Shown: positions 8,581-16,136 of the stretch, in pieces
How the letters are laid out: every line of letters begins with the position of its first letter
Position numbering within the stretch: position 1 is the first letter of the stretch
Source of the DNA: Microbacterium sp. UFMG61
GTDB lineage: Bacteria > Actinomycetota > Actinomycetes > Actinomycetales > Microbacteriaceae
DNA: 37,315 bases
Reading direction: 5' to 3'
Assembly (NCBI RefSeq): GCF_015354505.1
Contig: NZ_JACAFP010000007.1
Span: 1-37,315, forward strand
Notes under the pieces: generated by a model
The model's database searches: none
Told to the model about the DNA's origin: nothing
Seen by the model: only the letters and a program-made list of their open reading frames with translations
Translations under genes and position numbers: made by a program

Positions 8581-9566
8581 CACAGTCCGTTTCCCGTCAC
8601 TCGCTTCGACACCGTGTTCACCACGAGCAGCAGCACGAGGCTGATCACGGCGTTGAAGAGCCCGATCGTCGCTCCGAGGCTGAAGTTCGCGTTGAGGATG
8701 CCTGTCTTGTACACGTACGTCGGGATGATCTCCGACGTCGAGAGGTTGAGGGCGTTCTGCAGGAGGAAGGCCTTCTCGAAGCCGATCGCCATGATGTTGC
8801 CGACTCCGAGGATGAGGATGATCGAGGCCGTCGGCAGCAGAGCCGGGATGTCGACGTTCCAGATCTTCTGCAGTCGCGAGGCCCCGTCGATCTTGGCGGC
8901 CTCGTACAGCGATGTGTCGACCGAGGCGAGAGCGGCGAGGTAGATCACGGCGGAGTACCCCGTGGTCGTCCAGATGTCCGTCGCGACGTAGATGTGGCGG
9001 AAGAAGTCCGCGTCGGCGAGCAGGTCGACCTGTCCGGCGCCGAAGAAGCTGAGCGTCCGGCCGAGCAGACCGACGCGCGGTGACAGCAGCAGGATCGTCA
9101 TCGAGACGACGACCACGGTCGAGATGAAATACGGCGCATAGGTGACCAGCTGAACCGTGCGCGTGAAGAAACGCAGACGCACCTCGTTCAGCGCGAGCGC
9201 GAGGATGATCGGCAACGGGAAGCTCGCGATCAGCGTGTAGGCGGCGAGGATGAAGGTGTTGCCGACGAGTCGAGGGAAGACGGGATTGCGGAAAAGGTTC
9301 GCGAAGTTGTCGAACCCGACCCAGGGGCTCCCCCACACGCCGTCGATCGGGTTGTAGTTCTTGAACGCGATGATGGCGTTCGCCATCGGCACGTACCGGA
9401 ACACGATGAACCAGATCACCGGGATCAGCAGCAGCAAGTACAGCTGCCAGTAGCGACGCAGGCTGCGGGTGAATCGAGTGCGGACAGTGGATCGACGCGC
9501 GGTGGCGGCGGGAGGACTCGGCTTCGAGACCTCCTCGGAGAGTGCTTGCTCAGCACTGAGCTTCAT
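8577..9566 (-). CDS. Carbohydrate ABC transporter permease (LplB/MalF-like)
   Basis: A 329-residue permease with six predicted membrane helices, the first near residues 40-60 (YLLLLIPVIWFIVF). The EAA loop is LYEAAKIDGASRLQKIWNVDIP. The motif VWGSPWVGFDNF resembles LplB proteins, which serve rhamnogalacturonan or aldouronate oligosaccharide importers in Bacillus and relatives. It is the first gene of the reverse operon. ATG 9566 is preceded by GAGGAGG. No ATP-binding subunit is encoded here, so it probably uses a shared MsmX/UgpC-type ATPase from elsewhere in the genome, which is usual for CUT1 systems. Confidence 0.92.
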   Translation of the reverse strand: MKLSAEQALSEEVSKPSPPAATARRSTVRTRFTRSLRRYWQLYLLLLIPVIWFIVFRYVPMANAIIAFKNYNPIDGVWGSPWVGFDNFANLFRNPVFPRLVGNTFILAAYTLIASFPLPIILALALNEVRLRFFTRTVQLVTYAPYFISTVVVVSMTILLLSPRVGLLGRTLSFFGAGQVDLLADADFFRHIYVATDIWTTTGYSAVIYLAALASVDTSLYEAAKIDGASRLQKIWNVDIPALLPTASIILILGVGNIMAIGFEKAFLLQNALNLSTSEIIPTYVYKTGILNANFSLGATIGLFNAVISLVLLLVVNTVSKRVTGNGLW

Positions 9567-9587
9567 GATCGCCCTCCTCGGGCAGGA

Positions 9588-9603
9588 TTACTTTACGTCG
9601 TAA
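9588..9603. promoter_or_regulatory. Putative ROK operator B
   Basis: TTACTTTACGTCGTAA contains a perfect inverted repeat TTACG-T-CGTAA at 9593-9603 and the TTACTTKAC motif at 9588-9596. It lies immediately downstream of the -10 box of the importer promoter, covering the predicted transcription start, a classic repressor position. Confidence 0.5.
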
Positions 9604-9631
9604 TAAAATCACGACGATTGCGAAAAGTAAA
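9603..9631 (-). promoter_or_regulatory. Promoter of the sugar importer operon
   Basis: Read on the minus strand, -35 TTTACT (9631-9626) is followed after 17 bp by TTTTAT (9608-9603). The predicted transcription start is near 9596, about 30 bases before the ATG at 9566. This is the most A+T-rich patch of the neighbourhood. Confidence 0.5.
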
Positions 9632-9667
9632 CGCCCGATTTCCTGAGGCCGGATTTCGGTTCCGTGC

Positions 9668-9696
9668 TTGCACACCCTTCCCAAACGTGGTTTATT
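9668..9696 (+). promoter_or_regulatory. Promoter of the GH36-GH27 operon
   Basis: TTGCAC at 9668-9673 and TTTATT at 9691-9696 are separated by 17 bp. Predicted transcription starts near 9703, about 30 bases before the ATG at 9733. It is divergent from the importer promoter within a 166-base gap. Confidence 0.5.
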
Positions 9697-9711
9697 GACG
9701 TTGTCAAGTAA
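9695..9711. promoter_or_regulatory. Putative ROK operator C
   Basis: A perfect inverted repeat TTGAC-GTT-GTCAA (9695-9707) continues as GTCAAGTAA (9703-9711), the reverse complement of TTACTTGAC found at 1031-1039. It covers the predicted transcription start of the GH36 operon, the same layout as operator B. Confidence 0.5.
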
Positions 9712-9732
9712 CTACCCGGAGGGTCTCATCCC

Positions 9733-11940
9733 ATGACTTCCCGTGCCGACACCGTCGTCGCACTCCGCGCCGCCGGCGTCGCCTTCGTCCTCGAGATCGT
9801 TCAGCCGATCCCTCGCATCCTGCACTGGGGCGCCGATCTCGGCGACTCCACGGCGACCACCGCATCCGCGCTCCTGCTGACCGCCGGCCCTGCGCAGCTG
9901 AACAACTCCCCTGACTCGCCACGCACCTTCTCGGTGCTGCCCACCGAGTACGAGGGCTGGTCGGGCACGCCGGCCATCGCCGGTCATGCTCAGGGCCGGG
10001 CGACGACCCCGCGTCCTCAGCTCGTGCGACACATCGTCGAGGTGAACGACGCGAGCGGCGGGGGCGAGATCGAACTGGAGTTCGAGGACGCGGTCTCCGG
10101 ACTGCGCACCACGCTGCATTACCACCTCGATGAGCACGGCGTCCTTTCCGTGGACACAGCCGTGGTGAGGGAGGCAGGTCTCAGCCCGCGAATCGGATCG
10201 ACGTCGTACACGCTCGAGGGAATCCTCACTCTGCTGCCGCTCCCCGAGCGCGCCACCGAGATCCTCGATTTCACGGGCAAATGGTGCCGAGAGCGAGCGC
10301 CGCAGCGGATGCCGTTCGGGTTCGGCACACATCTTCGGGCCGCTCACCGAGGCAAGCCCGGGCACGACTCTCCCTTCCTCCTCGCAGCCGGCACACGCGG
10401 ATTCGCATTCCGGCAGGGCGAAGTCTGGGCAGTGCATCTGGCGTGGAGCGGCGAACAGCGCTATCTGGCCGAACGCATCACCGAAGGCGCGGGAGCGCTC
10501 TCCTCGGTCCTCGGCGCCGGAGAAGACCTGCACCCCGGAGAGGTCATCCTCGACGACGGTGATCGATACGACGCGCCTACCGTGCTCTTCGTCTGGTCCG
10601 ACAGCGGACTCGACACGCTCTCCGATCGCCTGCACCGTCGACTGCGCTCGCGCGCGCACCACCCGAGCTCACCCCGCCCACTGGTTCTCAACACCTGGGA
10701 AGCCGTGTACTTCGACCACGACCTCGAACGCCTCTCCGCGCTGGTGGACAAGGGGGCGACGGTGGGCGTCGAGCGCATCGTGCTCGACGACGGATGGTTC
10801 CGGGGTCGTCGCGAGGCGGATGCCGGGCTCGGCGACTGGTACGTCGATCGGAGCATCTGGCCCGAGGGCCTCAGTCCGCTCGTCGACCTGGTTCGGTCGC
10901 ACGGCATGCAGTTCGGTCTGTGGTTCGAACCGGAGATGATCAATCTCGACTCCGATCTGGCTCGCGCCCATCCGGACTGGGTCCTCGGCCCCGCCGAAGG
11001 CCTCGGGCCGGCATCCCGATCGCAGTACGTCCTCGACATCGCCCGCCCCGAGGCCTATGAATACCTCCTCGAACGCATCGACGCGCTCGTTCGCGAACAT
11101 CGCATCGACTACCTGAAGTGGGACCACAACCGCGACCTCCTCGAGGCGGTCAGTCGGGGCGACGACGGTGATCGGCCGAGCGTGCGCCGCCAGACGGTCG
11201 CGCTCTATCGACTCCTCGACGAGCTGCGCCACCGCCACCCGCACCTCGAGATCGAGACGTGCTCGGGGGGCGGCGGGCGCATCGACCTGGGCATCCTCGA
11301 TCGCACGGATCGCGTATGGGCCTCGGACTGCAACGACCCCGTCGAACGGACACAGATCGAGCGCTGGACGCGCACTGTCGTGCCGCCCGAGCTGATCGGC
11401 TCGCACCTCGGCGCAGCACGCTCTCACACGACGGCGCGCACCACAGACCTCTCCTTCCGTCTGACCACCGCCCTCACCGCCCATGCGGGCATCGAGCAGG
11501 ATCTGACCGCCGTCGACGACGTCGAGCTCGGGGTGATCGCCCGCTGGGCGGCCATGTACCGCGAGTTCCGCGATCTGCTGCACACCGGTCGCGTCGCGAA
11601 CGCCGATCTCGCCGACGACGCGACGGCTCTCTCCGGCATCGTCGCCCAAGACGGGTCGGCGGCGCTGTTCACATGGAGCCGCACCGCGACGTCCGCATCC
11701 GGTCAGTCCGGTCGAGTGCGCTTCCCGGGGCTCGATGCCAAAGCGCTGTACTCGGTGCGGGTCCGCGAAGACCTCGGAGCCGCGAGTCGTCACCAGGGCG
11801 ACGACCCCGCCTGGATCGTCCGCGCGACAGCGGACGTGCTCGAACTCCCGGGCGCCGTGCTGGTCAGCGCAGGCGTCCCGCTGCCGACGTTGAACCCGCA
11901 GCAGTCGATGCTCATCGAGTTCCACCGCATCGGCGAATGA
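9733..11940 (+). CDS. GH36 alpha-galactosidase
   Basis: A 735-residue alpha-galactosidase of GH36, the usual length for the large tetrameric bacterial type. It has an N-terminal beta-supersandwich (about 1-320), a TIM barrel beginning near PLVLNTWEAVYFD, and a C-terminal beta domain. Family motifs are LWFEPEMIN, the nucleophile Asp464 in LKWDHNR, CSGGGGRIDLG, and the acid/base Asp532 in WASDCNDP. It is a retaining exo-enzyme that releases terminal alpha-D-galactose. No signal peptide is present, so it works in the cytoplasm on imported oligosaccharides. ATG 9733 has GGAGGG at 9717-9722. The secreted GH27 gene follows after 44 bases in the same operon. Confidence 0.93.
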   Translation: MTSRADTVVALRAAGVAFVLEIVQPIPRILHWGADLGDSTATTASALLLTAGPAQLNNSPDSPRTFSVLPTEYEGWSGTPAIAGHAQGRATTPRPQLVRHIVEVNDASGGGEIELEFEDAVSGLRTTLHYHLDEHGVLSVDTAVVREAGLSPRIGSTSYTLEGILTLLPLPERATEILDFTGKWCRERAPQRMPFGFGTHLRAAHRGKPGHDSPFLLAAGTRGFAFRQGEVWAVHLAWSGEQRYLAERITEGAGALSSVLGAGEDLHPGEVILDDGDRYDAPTVLFVWSDSGLDTLSDRLHRRLRSRAHHPSSPRPLVLNTWEAVYFDHDLERLSALVDKGATVGVERIVLDDGWFRGRREADAGLGDWYVDRSIWPEGLSPLVDLVRSHGMQFGLWFEPEMINLDSDLARAHPDWVLGPAEGLGPASRSQYVLDIARPEAYEYLLERIDALVREHRIDYLKWDHNRDLLEAVSRGDDGDRPSVRRQTVALYRLLDELRHRHPHLEIETCSGGGGRIDLGILDRTDRVWASDCNDPVERTQIERWTRTVVPPELIGSHLGAARSHTTARTTDLSFRLTTALTAHAGIEQDLTAVDDVELGVIARWAAMYREFRDLLHTGRVANADLADDATALSGIVAQDGSAALFTWSRTATSASGQSGRVRFPGLDAKALYSVRVREDLGAASRHQGDDPAWIVRATADVLELPGAVLVSAGVPLPTLNPQQSMLIEFHRIGE

Positions 11941-11984
11941 CCCCTCCCCCACCCCCGACAGAGCAGTCGAATGAGAGGAACGCA

Positions 11985-14492
11985 ATGAACACCCATCGAT
12001 CGAGAACACGAGTCGCACAGGGGGCGGCAGCGCTCGCCGCCGCTGCACTCGCACTGACGCTCGTTCCCGGTGCCTCCTGGGCGGCGACGCCCGCGCCGGA
12101 TCCGACCGGCACGCCGACGCCCGAAGCGACGTCCGCCGCCGAGCCGACCCCTGCACCCGCAGCGGCACCGGTCCAGGGCCCGGACGGGATCTCCGAGATC
12201 TCATCCGCCGCACCGTACATGGGCTGGAGCAGCTACAGCATGCAGGTCTACGAAGGCGGTCAGTGGATCACGGCCGACCAGATCATGGCCCAGTCCGACG
12301 CCATGCACGACAAGCTGCAGAAGTTCGGATACGAGTACATCAACATCGATGCCGGGTGGAACGGCGGCCAGGACGAGTACGGTCGACCGATCCCCAGCGA
12401 GACTCTGTACCCCGACGGACTCGACGCCGTGATCGATCACGTGCACGCCAACGACCAGAAGGTCGGCCTCTATCTGATCCCCGGAATGAGTCTCGAGACC
12501 GCGCAGAAGGCGCTCCCGATCTTCGGCGCTCCCGGCTGCACGACCGAGAACCTGCTCAAGCAGCCCCTCCAGCAGGGCGACTACTGGGGCTTCGGGTACC
12601 GCCTCGACTTCGACAACCCGTGCACGACGAAGTACATCGACTCGATCGCCGACCTGCTCGGTGAGTGGGGGGTCGACTTCATCAAGTTCGACAGCGTCAC
12701 CCCGGGTTCGGGCATCAGCGACCTCTCGATGGATGCTCGCGAAGAGGTGGCCGCGTGGTCGCAGGCGCTGAAGCGCAACGACATCTGGTTCGAGCTCTCC
12801 TGGGCCGTCGACATCGCCTACGCGGACTATTGGAAGCAGTACGCCGACGGATGGCGCATCGACTGGGACGTCGAGTGCTACTGCGGCGACGAGGCTCTCA
12901 CCACCTGGGATAACGTCGCCCGCCTGTTCCCCCGTCTCTCCGACTGGTGGCGCCACGGCGGCCCCGCGGGCTGGAACGACCTCGACTCGCTCAACGTCGG
13001 CAACGGACGGATGGACGGCCTGACGAAGGACGAACGCCGCACCGCTGCCACTCTCTGGGCGACCTCGGCGGCACCGTTCTACCTCGGCAACGACCTGACG
13101 AATCTCGACGAGTACGGTCTCGAGCTCGTGACCAACGAAGAGGTGATCGCCGTCAACCAGGCGGGCATCCCGGCACGCCCGGTGTCGACCGCGACCAAGC
13201 ATCAGGTCTGGTACTCACTGAACCGTGACGGCACCTACACGGTGGCCCTGTACAACCTCGGGCGCGCGGATGCCGACATCACCGTGAACTGGGCGGACAT
13301 CGGCCTCGAGGGATCGGCGAAGGTCCGCGACCTCTGGGCGGGCAAGAACCTGGGCGGCGCCGATGGCGGGTTCACGGCGGAGAGCGTGCCGATCCACGGT
13401 GTGCGGCTGCTGAAGGTGACACCGGGCAAGCAGTCGGTGGTCACCGTCAACGACGATTCGCTCCGCGCCTCCTACGACGGCGAGTGGGTGCGCAACTCGG
13501 GCAACGAGGTCGCCGCCACCTCGCAGCCGTTCACGGTCGCGGTCACCGACACTCCCGGTGGCGGTGTCCCCACGCCTCCCGCAGGCGGTCTGCAGGTGAT
13601 CCTCAACGACGACGATTCGCGCATCGCGTACAGCGGCTCGTGGGGAGACAGCAACAATCGCGGTCTCGGCGATCACGCCGACGATGTGCACTTCACCGAG
13701 GCGAACGGTGCGGCCTTCGAGTACACCTTCCAGGGCACGGGCATCCAGTACGTCACCGAGAAGCATGAATCGCAGGGCGATGTCGAGATCTACCTCGATG
13801 GGCAGCTGGTCGAGACCGTGAGCACGCACCTCGACCCTGCCGACGGACGTCTGTCGCAGCAGGTCGTATACAGCGTCTCCGACCTCGCCCCGGGCAGCCA
13901 CACGCTGCGTGCGGTGAAGAAGTCGGGCTCGTACATGCTGCTGGACAAGCTCGTGGTCACGCTCGACAGTCAGCTCAGCGCGACATCCGGCGCCTTCAAC
14001 AAGGCCTCGCCGGCCGACATCACCGTCGACGTGCTGCGGGATCCGAGCCAGCTGACGTCGATCAGCGCGGGCGGCACGCCACTCGTGCGGGACACCGACT
14101 ACACGGTCGCAGGCAGCACCGTGACCCTCGCATCGTCGTATCTCGCGACGTTGCCGGTCGGCGACGCGACGCTGGACTTCGGGTTCGCTGGTGATCACCT
14201 CGGCGATGTGCACGCCACCACGGCCGACGGGGCCTCCGTGTCGTTCACATTCCGCGGCACCGCGGTCTCGTGGATCGGCCCGAAGGGGCCCGATCAGGGC
14301 ACCGTCGACGTCTACCTCGACGGCACGAAGGTCGACACCGTCGAGACGGCCAATGCGACACGTCTGTCGAACGAGGTGCTGTTCTCCGCATCCGGCTTGA
14401 AGGACAAGGAGCACACGATCAAGATCGTGAAGACCTCGGGAGAGGTGCTCCGAGCCGACGTGTTCGAGTACACGGTCAAGAAGGCGAACTGA
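11985..14492 (+). CDS. Secreted GH27 glycosidase (alpha-galactosidase/beta-L-arabinopyranosidase group) with CBM_X2 and duplicated C-terminal modules
   Basis: An 835-residue secreted enzyme. A Sec signal peptide (about 1-34, ending GASWA) is followed by a Pro/Thr/Ala linker to about residue 72. The GH27 catalytic domain (about 75-485) has nucleophile Asp236 in FIKFD and acid/base Asp295, four residues after Arg291 in WRIDWD. The sugar-binding motif is NIDAGW (Asp122, Ala123) instead of the usual NIDDCW, so specificity may not be plain alpha-galactose. After that come a short motif copy NDDSL (489), a full beta-module (about 541-660), a CBM_X2 domain (about 662-736, with DYTVAGSTVTLASSYLATL) and a second related module (about 735-832). 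No sortase motif is seen. ATG 11985 has AGAGGA upstream; the frame is open from 11259 but that part lies over GH36. Confidence 0.9.
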   Translation: MNTHRSRTRVAQGAAALAAAALALTLVPGASWAATPAPDPTGTPTPEATSAAEPTPAPAAAPVQGPDGISEISSAAPYMGWSSYSMQVYEGGQWITADQIMAQSDAMHDKLQKFGYEYINIDAGWNGGQDEYGRPIPSETLYPDGLDAVIDHVHANDQKVGLYLIPGMSLETAQKALPIFGAPGCTTENLLKQPLQQGDYWGFGYRLDFDNPCTTKYIDSIADLLGEWGVDFIKFDSVTPGSGISDLSMDAREEVAAWSQALKRNDIWFELSWAVDIAYADYWKQYADGWRIDWDVECYCGDEALTTWDNVARLFPRLSDWWRHGGPAGWNDLDSLNVGNGRMDGLTKDERRTAATLWATSAAPFYLGNDLTNLDEYGLELVTNEEVIAVNQAGIPARPVSTATKHQVWYSLNRDGTYTVALYNLGRADADITVNWADIGLEGSAKVRDLWAGKNLGGADGGFTAESVPIHGVRLLKVTPGKQSVVTVNDDSLRASYDGEWVRNSGNEVAATSQPFTVAVTDTPGGGVPTPPAGGLQVILNDDDSRIAYSGSWGDSNNRGLGDHADDVHFTEANGAAFEYTFQGTGIQYVTEKHESQGDVEIYLDGQLVETVSTHLDPADGRLSQQVVYSVSDLAPGSHTLRAVKKSGSYMLLDKLVVTLDSQLSATSGAFNKASPADITVDVLRDPSQLTSISAGGTPLVRDTDYTVAGSTVTLASSYLATLPVGDATLDFGFAGDHLGDVHATTADGASVSFTFRGTAVSWIGPKGPDQGTVDVYLDGTKVDTVETANATRLSNEVLFSASGLKDKEHTIKIVKTSGEVLRADVFEYTVKKAN

Positions 14493-14496
14493 ACAC

Positions 14497-14530
14497 GTGC
14501 GGGGCGGATGCACCCGGATCCGCCCCGCAC
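14497..14530 (+). terminator. Hairpin terminator after the GH27 gene
   Basis: A perfect 13-bp stem (GTGCGGGGCGGAT, 14497-14509, paired with 14518-14530) with an 8-base loop begins four bases after the GH27 stop. No U-tract follows. It also lies beyond the stop of the convergent polymerase gene, so it may act on both strands. Confidence 0.7.
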
Positions 14531-14579
14531 GCTCCCCATTGCATGGGCGCGCGCCCGGCAGGCAGCGCGGACGCGCGAA

Positions 14580-15656
14580 TCAGATCCTGCCTCTGACCGG
14601 TGTCCGTTCGGCAGCCTCACCGCCCTCGGGCATCGCCATCTCGGCACGGACGCCGAGCAGCCTGACCTCGCGCTGCGGATCCAGCGTGCCACCGAGTGCG
14701 AGTGCGGCCCGGATGACCTCGTCGCGGTCCGTCGTCGGTGTGGAGAGTTTGCGACCGAACGTCCTGGTCTCGAACGGCGCGTACCGCACCTTCAGGTGGA
14801 CGCGCACGACAGGACGCCCGTCCGCTGCGCAATCGTCGAACGCGTGACCGGCGAGCTCCGACAGCGCGGCCTGCACTTCTGTCGCGGTAGTGAGGTTCTG
14901 CTGGAACGTCGTCTCCCGACTGTGGCTGCGTGCCACCCAGGGCGTGTCGTCGACCGTGGTCGGCCCGATCCCCGATCCGAGTCCGTGGTACCAGACGCCC
15001 ATGCGCGGCCCGAACTCGGCGATGAGTCGGTCTCGATCGGCATCCGCGAGCTCCCGCACCGTGACGATGCCGTGCGCGGCGAGTCGCTTCTGCACCTTCG
15101 GACCCACACCCCACAGCTCACGAGTCGACCGGTCTCCCATCACCTCGAACCAGTTCGCCTCCGTGAGACGGAAGACCCCGCGGGGCTTGCCGAAGTCGGT
15201 GGCGATCTTCGCCCTGACCCTGTTGTCGCCGATGCCGACGGAGCAGTGGAGCCCGGTCGCCTCGAGGACCGCGGCCTGAGCGGCGCGCGCCACCGCATCC
15301 GGATCCTCGGTCTCAACGCCGAGGAAGCACTCGTCCCAGCCGATGATCTCGAGCACCACGCCGGGCAGCGCACGCAGCGCCGACATCACCTCCGCCGACG
15401 CGGATTCGTACGCCTCGTGATCGACCGGCAGGAACACGGCGTCCTTCGGTGCCTTCCGCGCGGCGATCTTCAACGGCATCCCGGAGCCGATGCCGAACGC
15501 GCGTGCCTCGTAGGAGGCGGTCGACACGACCGCGCGCTCCGTCGGATCGCCACGTCCGCCGACGATCACCGGCACACCGGCGAGCTCAGGTCTGCGGAGC
15601 ACCTCGACCGCGGCGATGAACTGGTCCATGTCCACGTGCAGCACCCAAGAGGTCAT
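14580..15656 (-). CDS. dinB: DNA polymerase IV (Y-family translesion polymerase)
   Basis: A 358-residue Y-family DNA polymerase that copies past damaged bases. The first metal-binding motif is HVDMDQF with Asp9. The second catalytic pair is Asp108-Glu109 in GWDECFLGV, where most DinB proteins have SIDEAFLD; the catalytic acids are kept. The palm segment SVGIGDNRVRAKIATDFGKPRG and the helix-hairpin-helix region (LWGVGPKVQKRLAAHGI) are present, followed by a little-finger domain (about 245-345). No beta-clamp-binding peptide is obvious at the C-terminus. It is the last gene of the reverse cluster, 61 bases after the DUF1304 gene, and may share its transcript. No LexA box was noticed in that gap. 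Confidence 0.93.
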   Translation of the reverse strand: MTSWVLHVDMDQFIAAVEVLRRPELAGVPVIVGGRGDPTERAVVSTASYEARAFGIGSGMPLKIAARKAPKDAVFLPVDHEAYESASAEVMSALRALPGVVLEIIGWDECFLGVETEDPDAVARAAQAAVLEATGLHCSVGIGDNRVRAKIATDFGKPRGVFRLTEANWFEVMGDRSTRELWGVGPKVQKRLAAHGIVTVRELADADRDRLIAEFGPRMGVWYHGLGSGIGPTTVDDTPWVARSHSRETTFQQNLTTATEVQAALSELAGHAFDDCAADGRPVVRVHLKVRYAPFETRTFGRKLSTPTTDRDEVIRAALALGGTLDPQREVRLLGVRAEMAMPEGGEAAERTPVRGRI

Positions 15657-15717
15657 GCATCGAGTGTGGGGGCTGTCAGCCGTGCTGTCACCCCTCGAGG
15701 GCGCTGAGGAAGTCGAG

Positions 15718-16110
15718 CTAGGCGATCGCGACCCCGATGGCGGTGGCGATCACGGCGAGCAGGGGCAGCGTGCCCTGCATCGCGGCGGCACGCACCTTGG
15801 TGCGATCGGAGAGCACGAGCACCAGGGCGGCCGCCAGCATCATCCCGGTGCCGGCGAAGACGAGGGTGAGGCCGATGGTCGACAGGCCGATGATGACGAA
15901 CCCGACTCCGAGCAGAGCGGTGAGCGCCAGGAACAGGTTGTAGAACCCCTGGTTGAAGGCCAGCGACTTCATCGTGATGGCGTCCGCCTCGGTCGGGACT
16001 CCGAAGATCTTCCTCGTCTCGGGCTCGGTCCACTTCAGCGACTCCAGCGCGAAGATGAAGACTTGGAAGGCCGCGGCGGCCGCGGCGAGGACGAGTCCGA
16101 CGATGAGCAT
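15718..16110 (-). CDS. DUF1304 family small membrane protein
   Basis: A 130-residue integral membrane protein with four predicted helices (near residues 3-25, 50-72, 76-97 and 105-128). The family-typical stretch FALESLKWTEPETRKIFGVP follows the first helix, and NQGFYNLFLA starts the second. DUF1304 proteins have no established function. ATG 16110 is chosen over upstream in-frame codons because CGGAG precedes it and upstream sequence overlaps the CPBP gene. It lies 26 bases after the CPBP gene, so the two are probably co-transcribed. Confidence 0.85.
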   Translation of the reverse strand: MLIVGLVLAAAAAAFQVFIFALESLKWTEPETRKIFGVPTEADAITMKSLAFNQGFYNLFLALTALLGVGFVIIGLSTIGLTLVFAGTGMMLAAALVLVLSDRTKVRAAAMQGTLPLLAVIATAIGVAIA

Positions 16111-16136
16111 GCTCCGATCGTATCGGTCGCCGGGTG

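Noticed and set aside
9635..9659. Imperfect dyad CCGATTTCC / GGATTTCGG upstream of both sugar promoters
   Set aside because: Only 7 of 9 arm positions pair and there is no second copy; could be an activator site but support is too thin.
14580..15656. GWDECFLGV in DNA polymerase IV as a sign of an inactive (DnaE2-associated ImuB-like) polymerase
   Set aside because: Asp9, Asp108 and Glu109 are all present, so the catalytic site is intact.
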